A stretch of DNA of 64,000 bases from Amblyornis subalaris (GCA_018881555.1 JACAXG010000002.1:24577786-24641785); one strand, 5' to 3'. Numbered from the stretch's first letter, positions 27,461-38,733 are shown. Program-made: numbers and translations. The notes: generated by a model from the letters alone, not told the origin.

Positions 27461-27468
27461 TATAAAAG
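27461..27468 (+). promoter_or_regulatory. TATA-like box in LTR-like segment
   Basis: TATAAAAG lies at a plausible distance upstream of the AATAAA signal. If used, transcription would start around 27490. This is inferred from spacing only. Confidence 0.35.
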
Positions 27469-27557
27469 TGCTATGGGTACACACACACTAAGGAGAACAG
27501 ACACTTGGGACGGGACACAAAACTGATCAGTGTGCTTTGTGTCCTGAGAGGACCTCC

Positions 27558-27563
27558 AATAAA
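27558..27563 (+). terminator. Poly(A) signal AATAAA in LTR-like segment
   Basis: AATAAA is followed by a GT-containing pyrimidine-rich stretch. Its position relative to the TATA-like box is what an LTR R/U5 would show. Confidence 0.35.
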
Positions 27564-27690
27564 GGTAACTGCTTTCCCTACCCTCATAAGAATCGTCCAG
27601 CTTCTGATTTTAAGCAGATAAAGGCATCACAGAATGCAGTGGGAGATATCAACAGGAAATTTAATAACAGGAAGCAATGGGAACCAATTT

Positions 27691-27701
27691 TGGAGGTAAG
27701 T
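27691..27701 (+). promoter_or_regulatory. Consensus 5' splice donor downstream of LTR-like segment
   Basis: TGGAG/GTAAGT is a near-ideal donor, about 200 bp after the predicted start site. It could close a first exon of an LTR-driven transcript (about 27490-27695). No RNA evidence is available here. Confidence 0.25.
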
Positions 27702-29537
27702 TGCTATATCCTCCATCTGCACTGCCATTAGAGAAAACCGTTTTAAAGTTTTCTGCTACAGACAGCCCATTCCCAGAGGTTCAGTGAACACTGTCTAGGA
27801 AAGGTGGGTAAACACTTAATAGGGTCAGTAAGAGGTGAGGGGTTTACAGTGCCTGAAATATACTGAGAGTCTGAATGTGACTTCTAAAGTCAATCCTTTG
27901 GCATCCTGAATTAGGCTGTAATTTTTATTCCATTGGTGATTTCTTAGGATACTTTTTTTTCTAGTAGCAGAAGATAACAGCTTGAGTAATAAGAAATTAA
28001 TTTTGCATGTGTTAGTGACAACCAGATGTTCAGTTCTAGACGGGTAGAAGAAAGAAAAGCAACGGCAGACATGAAAAGAGATCTCCTTAGAACTTCAAGC
28101 ACCCTGATTCCTCTTGTTCTGCGCAAGTATACCTATTCCATGTAGAGACTTTTATCATGCGTCAGGCAAAAAGAATAGGAAATACCTTATGTCACATTCA
28201 CTAAAATATATTAGAAATGTATTTGAGTCTGGCAGCTTTGAAAGAGTGATTGCTTTTTGGAGTATGCAAGCAGAAGAGGTATAAAATACAGAATTTTTGT
28301 TATCTGTTCCCTACAGATATTATCAGAACTGCATTCTTTTGCTATTTGTTGCACACATAATGGTTGATCTATATTTTTTATTAATAACTATAGCTTCAAG
28401 TCTATAAGAACCTTGACCTTACAACACAAAGGAACAGTCTAAAGAAAAGGTAAAACACGGAAAACAAGAATGAATATTTTGCTATGAATGAGCCAAATAT
28501 CTCTACTATGTCTTTTCAGTGCTCCAAACTCTGAGAATATTTCATTACTGAACATTTGTTCCATGATCAATGTTGCACACATTTTTCATTTGCTGCTCAA
28601 GACTAGAATATTGTAGATATGTTGGTATCTTAAGTGCCTGGATTCACTCAGACTGGAAAACAGATTGTATCACTCACTATTTCTTCTCCCTGCCAGCTCA
28701 TTCCACAGTGCGCTGGTACAAAGAGTCTGTTTGTGGAGATGGACTTTTGCCAAAGTGGTCATTAATGGCCATCATCTTCTGCTTACTGTCCTACACAGGC
28801 TAGAGAAAAAGAGGGAAGGATTTCCAACCCCCTGTCACAGATATGCAGTACAGCCAGTGACCAAGTCCTTTTTAAAATTTCAGTCTGTATTAGACACCTT
28901 AAAGATCCTCAGTGAATGGGAAATCTGCGAAAAAATAGGCAATAGTCACTTTATTTCTTGTTTTTGAACCAAGGTATGACAAAGTGTAACTTAAAGGTCA
29001 GTACTATGGAACAATGGAAGGTAGCTTGATACTGAGGGGTCCTTGTCAACCCCATAACAGAAGGAAACTAATCAATTTTTTAAAAACCAATGTTCCCTGA
29101 CCTTCCATTTGAAACTAGGATCAGGATCCAGGGAGTGCTACAGGAGCCTCAGAAAGGAAGATTTCTCTCCTCAGCAATCTTATTATACATTGTAAAAGAA
29201 TATCACTAAAATATAGAAGGTCTTTCCAAGTATGGAATTAATGACTGAATGCCCAGTTCTGAAGATGACTGAAAATCCTTACAGAGATGCCCGGCAACTT
29301 TATTTCCAGTTGCATATTAATCTGGAGATGTGTAATAGCTAATAATAACACCCTGAATACCTTTGACACTCCTATAAGGTAGCCAAAAATGGTGCCTGCC
29401 CACTTCCAGTGGATNCCACCATGAGTAGTGGCCCAGATCAATTACACGCCTGCCATTCTCCATCTGTGTCTATCCCCAGAACACCTCAAGACTGCTGTAA
29501 AGTTTGTAAAGAGCCTGTCTGCTTCTGTTTTCCTTAG

Positions 29538-29642
29538 TTTCTGAGTCACAGGATTTGTGGTCAGCCTGGAACTGGAGTTTTCATAGGCCTTATGCAGGAC
29601 TAACCTCAGTCTTTGTCTCAAAATCATGGAACCAAAGTGGAG
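29538..29642 (+). other. Exon-like interval, 105 bp (speculative)
   Basis: A pyrimidine-rich tract ending in TTTTCCTTAG precedes the interval, and GGAG/GTAAGT follows it. The 105 bp are a multiple of three, and one frame is open across the whole interval (it enters in the third base position and reads SESQDLWSAW at its start). The other two plus frames carry stops. The peptide resembles nothing I know, and strong splice signals around 100 bp of open frame do occur by chance in a window this long. A non-coding exon is also possible. Confidence 0.18.
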
Positions 29643-31049
29643 GTAAGTTCATATCAAATAGTCAAGATTTAATTTTCTTCTCTTTTGATTTTTTTTTTCA
29701 TTTAATATAAAAATGAAATAATATTCAAAAAGTGGAATATACCATTTTTGTCAATATTTGTTATGTTTGATTAACAGTATAATGTTATTTTCTATGTAGT
29801 CACATATCAACTATTCTCATGATTAATTAAAATTATATAAAACCAAACAAAATACCAAATGAAATAGATATAAATCTTGAAAAGATACAAAAATATCTAA
29901 ATAATAAGACATAAAAGAAAATGAAAAATAACTTTTAGAAACTTCCTTAAATTTAAAAATGAAAAAAAGAAAAATCATTAATCAATGACATGCAACAGGG
30001 AGTTTGATTATCAGATGATGATAATTCCCCCAGGCCTTCCCAGCAGTTTTCAATCCAAGTTATAAATAGCACAACAGTAAATGCTAATGCCTGAGTTTCA
30101 CATTCATTTTCCATGTTATCATTGTGAAGATCTTAAGGGATGCATTTTGGACAATGTCCATTGTGCCTGTCTTGCAAAATGAGCAGAATTCCAGATAGGA
30201 GTCAGAATAATAGGCTTTAGAGAGAAAAACATTCTTAACTTTTTCAACAAATCTTGAAATAAAAAGAGTTATTATTATGGAAAATCTCACACCTTCTTTC
30301 ATATAAAGAGTGTAAAAATGTATTTTCACCTCTGAATCATGTCTATGAGAATACCAGAACCTAATAAGAGTCATCATATTTCCATTAGTGTTTATATCTT
30401 GTACCAAAATTACAGAACATTGTGTGGCAGATCGAAAGAATACAGATTAAAAAACTGTTAAAAAAGTAACTCACCATGCTGTCTATAAGCTTTGGGAATT
30501 CGTGAATCAAGAAAAATTCATGAGCTTTTAATCAATTTACAAAAAGTGATACGAGTAGGTAAAGGTTCTTAATAGCTGAAAGAAATAGGAAACATTTGCC
30601 ATCAGATAAGNAGATTTCATTGAGGGTTTTGTATACAAACTAATTCAGTGCTCTCAATTTAAATAACAAGGTAAGGCAGACATAAATACATTCTGGGAAG
30701 GCATCATTACAAACTGAAATTCCTTAGAGGCACAGCATACTATGTGTGATCAAATTTGACATATTCTAATTAATATACAGTCTCAGTAGATTTCAGAGGC
30801 AATGTTTGAGAGGATCCGGTGGCCCTGTTATAATTTTTCAACTTGCAGCTTAGGCATGGAGATGTGAAAGGTAGCCCCACTTAGTTGCTTGAAGTTTCTT
30901 CTTTCAGCAAAGATGCCAGAAGACACTACTTCTTCCTATTCTAAAATTTTAATTTAGTACCAGAATAAAAGTCCACCCATGACAAAAGTCCACCCAGAAA
31001 GAATGCTCCTAGATAGCTGTGTGCAACTAACGAAGACACTTTTCAGGAG

Positions 31050-31105
31050 CTGAACTTTGATGATCCTTGTGGGTCCCTTCCAACTCAGGATATTCCACGA
31101 CTTAT
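31050..31105 (+). mobile_element. CR1 LINE 3' tail fragment
   Basis: The stretch TTTGATGATCCTTGTGGGTC followed by CCTTCCAACTCAGGATATTC is a common CR1 3' end read in sense direction, with the terminal ATTC-type repeat decayed to ATTCCACGA. Only some 55 bp remain, so the copy is either extremely 5'-truncated or mostly eroded. Confidence 0.8.
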
Positions 31106-32028
31106 AATTTTACATTCCCTGTCAACATATAACACTGAACGTTCATGATTAACAAAAAATAAAGTGTAGAAAATATGCAAACCTTGGCCATGATTTCTAT
31201 ATCTCTTATAGATTGCTCTTTGTTGGTGGTTCTCAAAGCTCTGTGTCATGAAATAATATTACTACTGCCACTTCCAGGCGTGAGAAACAAAACCACAGAG
31301 AGAAATACATCTTTACCAAGATCATTAATTACTCAACAACATAATTTGGAATACAAACCAGGTTTCTTCAGTTTCAAGCCTCCACACTGTTTCACTGATT
31401 TTTTTGATCACTCCTATACTCTTCAAGAAACACATAATAGAAATACTTTGCCATCTATGGTTCAAATTATCCAATAAGAAATAGGTGCATTTGACATTTT
31501 GTTGTAATGCAAAGCTTGTCATAGGATCAAATCCACTTAAAAATCGTTTCCATTTCTATTTTTTATCAAAACACATGCTTACTTTCTGTGGTAAGTTTTA
31601 ACGAAAAACAGTTCAAAAATATTCAGAAAATAAATTTAAATAATTACAGGGAAAACATAATTTCCTGTTGCAAAGACATCCACTTATCTTCAGATATTCT
31701 TTTTCTATTCTTATGCCAGATGTTAATTTGGCTTGCACGCCCTTGCATACAGCCCTATTGCAACTTTAATCAAGTGATTAAGAGAGCTGTTATTTCATTA
31801 GTACATCCTTTTACTGATCATTGTGACACATTAGTCATAGATAAAATGAGCACCAGAGGCTTGCTTCAAAAATTGTGTATTGTCATTTCCACTGCAACAA
31901 CATTTTTTTTGCCTTTCAGTCTGTAAGAATGTAATTGTACTAAACAATCTGGCCTAGCAACACTTCCATCTCTGTCTAAAAGATATTTTAATCTAGAGCA
32001 ATAAAGGTTCCTTTTGTCTTTTTTTGGA

Positions 32029-32104
32029 AGAAAGAAAGACAGAAAGACAGAAAGACAGAAAGACAGAAAGACAGAAAGACAAAGACAGAAAGAAAGAAAG
32101 AAAG
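32029..32104. repeat. GAAAGACA / GAAA microsatellite
   Basis: A core of eight-base units AGAAAGAC, about seven copies, flanked on both sides by plain GAAA units. All-purine apart from the C, so strongly strand-asymmetric. Open frames through it on the minus strand are repeat artefacts (Ser/Phe/Leu-rich). Confidence 0.95.
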
Positions 32105-32622
32105 GACGAAACAATGCAAATAGGTATTTTATATTTTTATTTTTAAAGGCCTCTTGACACGAGGGAAAGACTTGTTATTAATAATCAGCCAGATACCTCC
32201 TCCATCACTTGTGGTAAAATTGATCTAACTACTTAAAAAAACACTATACTACAGTTTTCGTTTTCCTGCATTTGCTGCCTCTTTTATGCAAAACACTCAG
32301 GACAATGAATATGAGGAACTGAGTATTTTTTTGTAATGGATTCCAGTAAGAAATGGACTCCATAGTGCAATTAAGGCTATTAATAGTCATAATTAAAGTA
32401 TTTGTATTACCAAACACCCATTTTTGAGCTGAGTGAAAAATACCAGAACTTTCCATAACACGAATTATACAAAACTTAATCCTTTAGTGAATGATATACA
32501 TCATTTTTTGTAAAATTCAGAAGTCCATAAAATCCATCCCATCTTCCCAGACACCTTCAGCTTTATCCTATACCAATATAGTTCATCATATAATGACATA
32601 AGCTTTTTAGGTATTCACATAC

Positions 32623-32768
32623 AGTCAGGATTTTGCCATTTTGGAGCATACTGACCAAGAGTTTGGGGCTCAGCAGCCCCACAGATGACCTCGGTATTCT
32701 GAAGGGCCACTCAGCCAGTGACTCTTCAGTTTCCCAGGGTGGATCTGTGACTATTCCACTGTCTTCAC
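32623..32768 (-). other. Exon-like interval, 146 bp, minus strand (speculative)
   Basis: On the minus strand CTGATTTCTGTAG could serve as acceptor and ACT/GTATGT as donor. Between them one frame is open for about 49 codons. It starts at GEDSGIVTDPPWETEESL and is rich in Glu, Ser and Pro, inside a longer open frame of some 109 codons. The plus strand is open over the same stretch too, which weakens the coding case. No family is recognised. Confidence 0.15.
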
Positions 32769-33724
32769 CTACAGAAATCAGATTCAGCACGACAATGAAT
32801 GGCTCACCAATATTAAACCTTAAAAGGTTCAAGGAGTGTTCAAGGAAGAAATTTGAGTAGCCAAAAGTAAAAACTTTTTCCTTCCTGTACAATCAGCTAC
32901 ACAGCTCAGAGACCAGTTAAAAAAATAACTGAGTTTTTTGTCCAAAATTGGATATGATCTAATCTAAGGAGTATGTCAACTTCCTTCAACAGAGAAGCAG
33001 GCCTTTTAATTTTGAATCAGCGTGGGGGCCTAATTGAACAGACCAATCTTTCCAATCTTTCCCTGCAATTTCAACTTAAATTTGCAAGATAAATGGATTT
33101 GTAAATAGTTGTTCATTCCACCAAGAATAGATAGCTTTCAGAACCGCTATTAAAGAAGCATTTGACATCTATTATTATGGCCTAATTGCTGCACATTCAC
33201 AATGCCATAAAAGTGTGAAAGGGTATGCTGTTACTTTTTACATGCAAGTGTGTTGTGATGTAAAATGTGTGGAAGTACAGGGTATGAGAGAGCTATAATG
33301 AAATTCAATTACTGTACCATTACGCATAAGCATTGAGAAAAACAACACAAACATGCGACTCTCTTACTGACAGATAATCAAAGTACCGGCTACTTTTCAC
33401 AAGTGTTGTAAGAAGGGTTTTTTATTAAAGTTTGGGTGGTTTTTTAAAGTATAATATGTACTGCTTCTTTAAAGATTACACAAACAACCAAAGAAAAGCT
33501 GAAAGAATGAAATGCATTAACAGAAATCACATTCAGTCTCCTGTAAACCCTCCAGCCTCCAAAAAAAATGCAGCATAGCCCTGCATTTTATTATAGGTTT
33601 CATCAGTAGATTCAGATCCAGAGCTGTGATTAAGACCTGAAAATCTTAGGCCGAAGCAGAAAGATGCACTTCAGTTGCAAATATGTAGCAATTCTCATGA
33701 AATTAAGTTCATTCCACATTTTAG

Positions 33725-34055
33725 CTAATCACCATGGAAACCCATATTCATTGGCGCCTAATTGGAAATGTTCCCGACTTGGAAAACGCTGTAGGCTTAA
33801 GACTGCATAATTTCTTATTTAAGCAATTGTACTATTCTTCTGTGTTTGTGACAGTACACCCTGGCGATTTTGGCAATAACCTTAGAGAAAAAATATTTTT
33901 TCCGAGAAGCCTGCTTCTGCAAGTATTTTTTGCACTCTGGTGGCACTTCTGCCCTAGAAGGTTGCTTCATCAAGCCACTTCTACTGTTTGTGGCACTAAT
34001 ACCTGAACACCCAGTCATAGATGTTACAGAAGGCTGCTGTCCTAGCAACTCCAAA
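33725..34055. promoter_or_regulatory. Possible regulatory element with RFX-like half sites
   Basis: CCATGGAAAC at 33732-33741 and CCTAGCAAC at 34041-34049 each resemble half of the X-box bound by RFX factors. The intervening sequence has several TAATT cores and two CpGs (GGCGCC, CCCGAC) unusual for the neighbourhood. Such short matches are expected at random, so this is a weak call. Confidence 0.15.
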
Positions 34056-35513
34056 CTGAAAAGTTACAAAAATACTAAGGAAGNTTGTCTCTTTCTGTTT
34101 GAAAGTAAACTGTGGTGCAGTGAAGGCATCAGGAAAACTCACGCAAAAAAATGTTCTTCAGGGATTATTTAACATGCCATAACACAGTACACCACTAGAT
34201 AGGAAAGAGTAAGTACAGGCTGGAAAAAACACCCTATGTAAAAGAACTTCTAACTAAGAGTCATGCCACTAGACTGAACTCAAGTGTACTGCTACAGAGG
34301 TAGCAGTACAGAGGTAGTGGTGTCTGAACTAGCTGTTTATAAATCAGTTCTGGTTCATCCACAACCACACTGTTAGATTACTATATAAATGCTTCCCAAA
34401 CTGCTAAGAAAAGCATTTTATAAATGCATTTCATTCATCCATTACTATCTTCAAGAAGTAAAAATTAATCCTTGTTAGGCAGTTAAAAAAAAAAGGCACA
34501 AAATACTTGAAATTATTGGAAATAGTTCTGGGGCTTTTTTCTTTCCACATATAGAAAGATTTATCATTCCTGTTATCCTTCCTCCCTGAAACTCACGTGA
34601 AATACACAAAGAGCAAGGGAATATCCAGATACTTACACCCTTATATGCATATATACCATTTTTATTAAAGAGAATATTTACATGAAAGTTGCATGGAGTC
34701 TGTTACAACAGTAAGTGATATTAATCTGTACAAAATGACAGCACTAGTTTGTTGGCACAGCATTAACTCTTACAGTCTAATTTTTCTCAGTGGGGTTCTA
34801 CTTCTTTCTAAACTCTGTTTTCTGCTGGAAAATTAATTAAAAGCTGAGTTAAAAGAAGGTATTCCTCAAAATTACCAAACTGAAATGAAATGTGATTGTG
34901 CATGAAAGCCATAATCTTCAGGCAGAGCACAATATATTTATCTGTTTCAAACATGGCTTCAAGTAAATAAACTAAGAAATACACAATTCTTTTTCATTTT
35001 CATGGAGCTAACATCTGATCTTGCATATTGATGAGATAGTGAGCAACAAAGACATTGGTTTGGTTTTTCCGTGTGTCCAGTCAGCTTTCTGGTTTTAACC
35101 TTCCCTGTCAGTGGGAAGCATTGAGAAGTAATGCAACTGTTTCAGCATTAAGTGAAAGCTTTTTTGGATCAGCTACAACAAAGGTGTGGAAGTATAGAAA
35201 ACATACCTTCACTCTTTCTATTCTTCAGCTCCTGGTTTGGACTTAGCCTTTGGCTCTCATCACATACATTCTACTCATCGCCTTCGGGATGTACTCCTAT
35301 CTTGACTAGGCAAACTGCCTACCACAAAGAGTTCCAGTAACATCAGGTTATTTGCAGTACATATTTAATTCTCTCTTTTTCTTACAATGGAAATTGCCTC
35401 AAGTTCATGTCCAATCTTTGGTTGTTTTGCCTACTGGTGTTGCTGCTTCCTCAGGTTAGTTATGGCCAAGTCCTGGGTATCCAAATCCTGACACAGCACA
35501 GCCTCTTCGGTGC

Positions 35514-35539
35514 TAAAAGCTGCTCCCAAAAGCTGCTCC
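35514..35539. repeat. 13-bp direct tandem duplication
   Basis: AAAAGCTGCTCCC occurs twice back to back. It is probably a slippage duplication. Confidence 0.85.
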
Positions 35540-37399
35540 CATCCCTTCTTCCTTCCACTAATGACTGCAGCCTCCTGCTGTCACTCTTGCCCTTCTTCTT
35601 CCCCTACCTTTTCCTCTTTTTCAAGGATTAATCAGCAAATAATCCCATCTGCATTTTCTCCAGTAATTCTGTGACCATGCGATTATAAAATGGAGAACCC
35701 ATTTTCTTAATAGGACCAGGATTCAGCATTGTCATATGAAAGGTTAATATTATTTTTCCAAGAAGTGGTCATTGCAATACCTATAGAACCACAAGCTCTA
35801 GCTTTTTTGCTAAATTTGAGTTTTCCTCAGAGTTTTGCTGCCTCAGTAGCTAAAAGACTAAATATTTATTANTTTTGGCTGTTAAAATCTTACATTTAAG
35901 ATGTGTTTAAGTGATTTAAGCATTTTATGTATCCATTACATTGACTTTAAAACCTTCCAGGCCTTTGGAACCATTTCTATTAGACATCATGGCCCAGCAT
36001 ATTAATTTATCTGGCATTGAGAAAGCTTTCAAATTTTGTTCTGACAATCCTTTGAGTTCAAGTCTTGGGACACCTGAAAACTGAAGTTTGAGAGCATAAA
36101 TCTTCTATTGCTACATCTCCTGAGACCCTTAGGAATAACCAGTCTTCAGATGACTAAATGTAATAATTCATTTTATTAATGCTTTGTATCTCTCTCTGAG
36201 TAGAGTTCCTTTTCTCCTCAAAACGTTTGGCAAACTTTGAAGTTTTCTGTTATTTTAACACTTAAGAGCTTTCAGAGTGTTGATAGCTTTTGCCAAGGCA
36301 TTCTCCCCAAATCTTCTTATTGCCCTTAAATGAGCCATTTTACTCCTATGAATACTTACGTGATGAATGAATGCACATTTACTGCCAGTCGTGTTACAAA
36401 AGGATCATTTTTTGAATTCATTCTTTGAATTCTTGTTCTCGATAATCCATTCCCATAAATGGAACTCCCGAAAGATTAATGGTGTTAAATTAGAGCACAT
36501 ATATTTTAATTCTGATTGCTCTCTTAATGACTATATGACATGTCAGTATCTTCCTTTCTATATGCTTAGAATGAGCAACTGTGTTGCTCTGCTAGGATGG
36601 CAAAGGGATGGCAAAGTGGCAGGTGGGAAGTAAGAGGTTTTTTCGACTTAATCTGTGAAGAAAATGAATGCAAGAAATTAGAATTTAAGAAATCAAAAAG
36701 TAAGACAAAATAAATTCACTTCAGGTAAAAATAATATTAAAAAAATATTTGTTATCAATTATATTCATTGTTAACAGCAGAATAATAGATTTTGTTTCAT
36801 TAATTTAAATAGAAGACGTAAATAAAAGGCTNGTTTGTAAAACATGTTTGTGATTGTCAACTCTTTATCAGAAGAGCAATGATTGCAAGACTCTGTCTGG
36901 GATGTATGANATAAAGATCTTCAGTGATTTAAATAGTAAAGGGCAGACCAGGATAACCAGTTCAGAGATAATACAGGAAGTTTTCAGTTTTCATGCCATG
37001 CGTAACATGACAATTTGCATGAAGTACTTTAATAATCATCTAATTGTGGACAAAATGACCTGATTCTAACTGTGGACAAAATTACCTCATTTCGCCTTTC
37101 TTGTTTTAAAAGCCATCACAAACATCCCGGTTGCATCACTCTCCATATTGAAATTTTCTTCCCCTTGGGACAAGCTCAGGAAGAACTTGTTTTGGAGACC
37201 TTGTTCTGCTGGGAGTAGCTCCTGGAGGTTATCTGCAGACGGGAAGGTTTCTCATTGAAATTTCACATTTTGAGATGAAATACACCATTAAAAAAACAGT
37301 GAAAAGTTAATTGAGCCACAAATAACGTTTATGAAAGGAAACAGCTCCATGTTCTCCAAGTATATCGTTCTTTATACATTCTTCTGGTGTTTAATCTTT

Positions 37400-37404
37400 C
37401 TGAG
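37400..37404. repeat. Left target-site duplication, CTGAG
   Basis: CTGAG directly precedes the left LTR boundary and is repeated at 38729-38733 directly after the right LTR. This marks both ends of one insertion. Confidence 0.8.
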
Positions 37405-37646
37405 TGTTGTGGTTTAGGAATGGTGCTCCCAATTTAGCGTTCCCAGTGAAACACTCCAAACCATGTGCCATTTGCTCATTAATGCCTCTCCCTCCTTCTC
37501 CCCCTGTGGCTNCTGCAGAGAAGAATTGAAGGCACAAAAGGTAGATATTATGGGTTGCGATAAGAACAATTTACTGGAAACAGCAATGAAATAAAAAATG
37601 AACAGTGACAACAACAATATTAATAAAAGTGTGTACAAGAAGGGTA
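37405..37646 (-). repeat. 3' LTR, U3 missing
   Basis: It aligns with 38288-38525 of the 5' LTR for about 240 bp, to TTAATAAAAGTGTGTACAAG, then similarity stops. The missing 200 bp correspond to the U3 side in minus orientation, so the deletion that shrank the element probably also removed the polypurine tract and the start of this LTR. Confidence 0.75.
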
Positions 37647-38261
37647 CAGCATTCTCCTTGCAAATATTCTGTCACTTTATCAGGGTTCTGCAGTTGTTCA
37701 GGGGTGAAATTTCAAACCATTTGAGCAAAATAGTCCTTCAAAAGCTGGCTTATTTTCTCCCACCTTTCATGCCACTCTTGACTATCCACCCTTGGGGCAG
37801 ATCTCTGAATTACCTTCCTGGAAGTCTGTGTTCTGACTCGAAACATGGTGTTGACTGTACTGACTCTAAACCTGGTCTAGGCTGTACTGAGAAGACATAG
37901 CAGGCATAACAACAACAGCACGTTTTCCTTAACATCCAAACAAAACTGAGAATATGGTTATTAATGGACTCCCAAAGAGTAGGAGTACAACACTGAATAC
38001 ACATCCCAAATGACCTTCATTGGCCTCGATGTTCTCATGTCATAAGCTGATATGACAAAGTACAGCAACAAACTCTGAAAAAGAGCACAGCCTTGGACAC
38101 ATATTGCATATGTGGAAATATATACAGGGTTATGTACCACAACCACGTGAACAGTCTGAGAAACACTGCGACCAGTGTCTCCGGACCTAACACAACAAAT
38201 GCTTAGATTATATTTTTTTCAATCCTCTCTGGGCAGATCTGTTGTCATCTCAACCATTCGT
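37647..38261 (-). mobile_element. Residual internal region of the retrovirus
   Basis: Between the truncated 3' LTR and the primer-binding site. Only short frames exist and none shows a protease, reverse transcriptase, integrase, capsid or envelope signature that I can recognise. It may be a leader plus a fused remnant of the 3' part. Confidence 0.6.
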
Positions 38262-38279
38262 GCCCCAGATTGGGTGCCA
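38262..38279 (-). promoter_or_regulatory. Primer-binding site, tRNA-Lys type
   Basis: On the minus strand the site reads TGGCACCCAATCTGGGGC, which differs at three positions from the complement of the 3' end of tRNA-Lys (the Lys1,2 type used by many class II retroviruses). It lies eight bases (ACCTTATC) beyond the LTR end, a somewhat longer spacer than usual. It fixes the element's orientation. Confidence 0.75.
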
Positions 38280-38287
38280 GATAAGGT

Positions 38288-38728
38288 TGTCATGGTTTAG
38301 GAATGGTGTTCCCAATTTCGTGTTCTCACTGAAACACTCCAAACCATGCGCCGTTTGCTCACTCCCCCCTCTCCCTCCTTCTCCCCCTGGGGCAGGATGG
38401 AGAGGAGAATTGAAGGCACAAAAGGTAAAGGTCACGGGGTGAGATAAGAACAATTTACCGGACACAGCAGTGAAATAAGAAGCGAATAGTAACAGCAATA
38501 TTAATAAAAGGGTGTACAAGAAAGGCACACGATTCACGTGTGAAAAAAGCTTACCACATTGGAACCTGCACTACATGAACCACCACCACACTACACCCAA
38601 CTGAAAGAGATTCCCTTCCCCTCACTCCTGGTAATGACATGAAGTGACAGAGAATAATTTTGGGGTCCTGGCCATGCCCCCTCCTGGCAACAACAAAAAT
38701 TAACCTTGCCCTGTCTGGAACCAAGGCA
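38288..38728 (-). repeat. 5' LTR, complete
   Basis: About 441 bp. On the minus strand it starts TGCCTTGGTTCC and ends AAACCATGACA, giving the usual TG...CA termini. It includes a purine-rich GGGGGAGAAGGAGGGAGAGG block. The flanking base pairs CTGAG match those beside the other LTR. Confidence 0.8.
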
Positions 38729-38733
38729 CTGAG
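38729..38733. repeat. Right target-site duplication, CTGAG
   Basis: Matches 37400-37404; see the left copy. Confidence 0.8.

Larger units (their letters stand above)
27150..27612 (+). mobile_element. Probable solo LTR of an endogenous retrovirus
   Basis: The segment has an LTR-like layout in plus orientation. It begins with a TGTAA/CCCTGTA-rich stretch and has a TATA-like box TATAAAAG at 27461-27468. A poly(A) signal AATAAA follows at 27558-27563, about 97 bp downstream, and then a pyrimidine-rich U5-like stretch. No primer-binding site, gag-like frame or second LTR is visible, so a solo LTR is the simplest reading. The boundaries are uncertain and I found no target-site duplication. The family is not recognised. 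Alternatively it could be a host promoter. Confidence 0.42.
27702..37399. other. Gene-less sequence with exon-like signals
   Basis: No gene can be named. Two intervals with acceptor and donor signals around an open frame (29538-29642 plus and 32623-32768 minus) are listed separately. The rest is unique A+T-rich sequence with one CR1 3' tail and a GAAAGACA microsatellite. Confidence 0.45.
37405..38728 (-). mobile_element. Internally deleted endogenous retrovirus
   Basis: About 1324 bp between identical CTGAG pentamers. Two related LTR sequences start with TGTYRTGGTTTAGGAATGGTG on the plus strand (37405 and 38288). The right one is complete and ends in AAGGCA at 38728. A primer-binding site lies just left of it on the minus strand (38262-38279), so the right LTR is the 5' LTR and the element is on the minus strand. 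The internal part is only about 640 bp and keeps no recognisable gag, pol or env domain; a minus-strand frame at 37810-38004 (about 64 codons, cysteine-rich in the middle) is the longest within it. The two LTRs differ at roughly 15% of positions where they align (by eye), so the insertion is old. It cannot be active: it lacks all genes, the polypurine tract and one U3. The lysine-type primer site suggests a class II-like (ERVK-like) lineage, though the 5-bp duplication is more often seen in other classes. Confidence 0.85.

Noticed and set aside
31866..32114. Minus-strand frame rich in Ser, Phe, Leu and Cys resembling a membrane protein.
   Set aside because: It is a translation of the GAAAGACA microsatellite.
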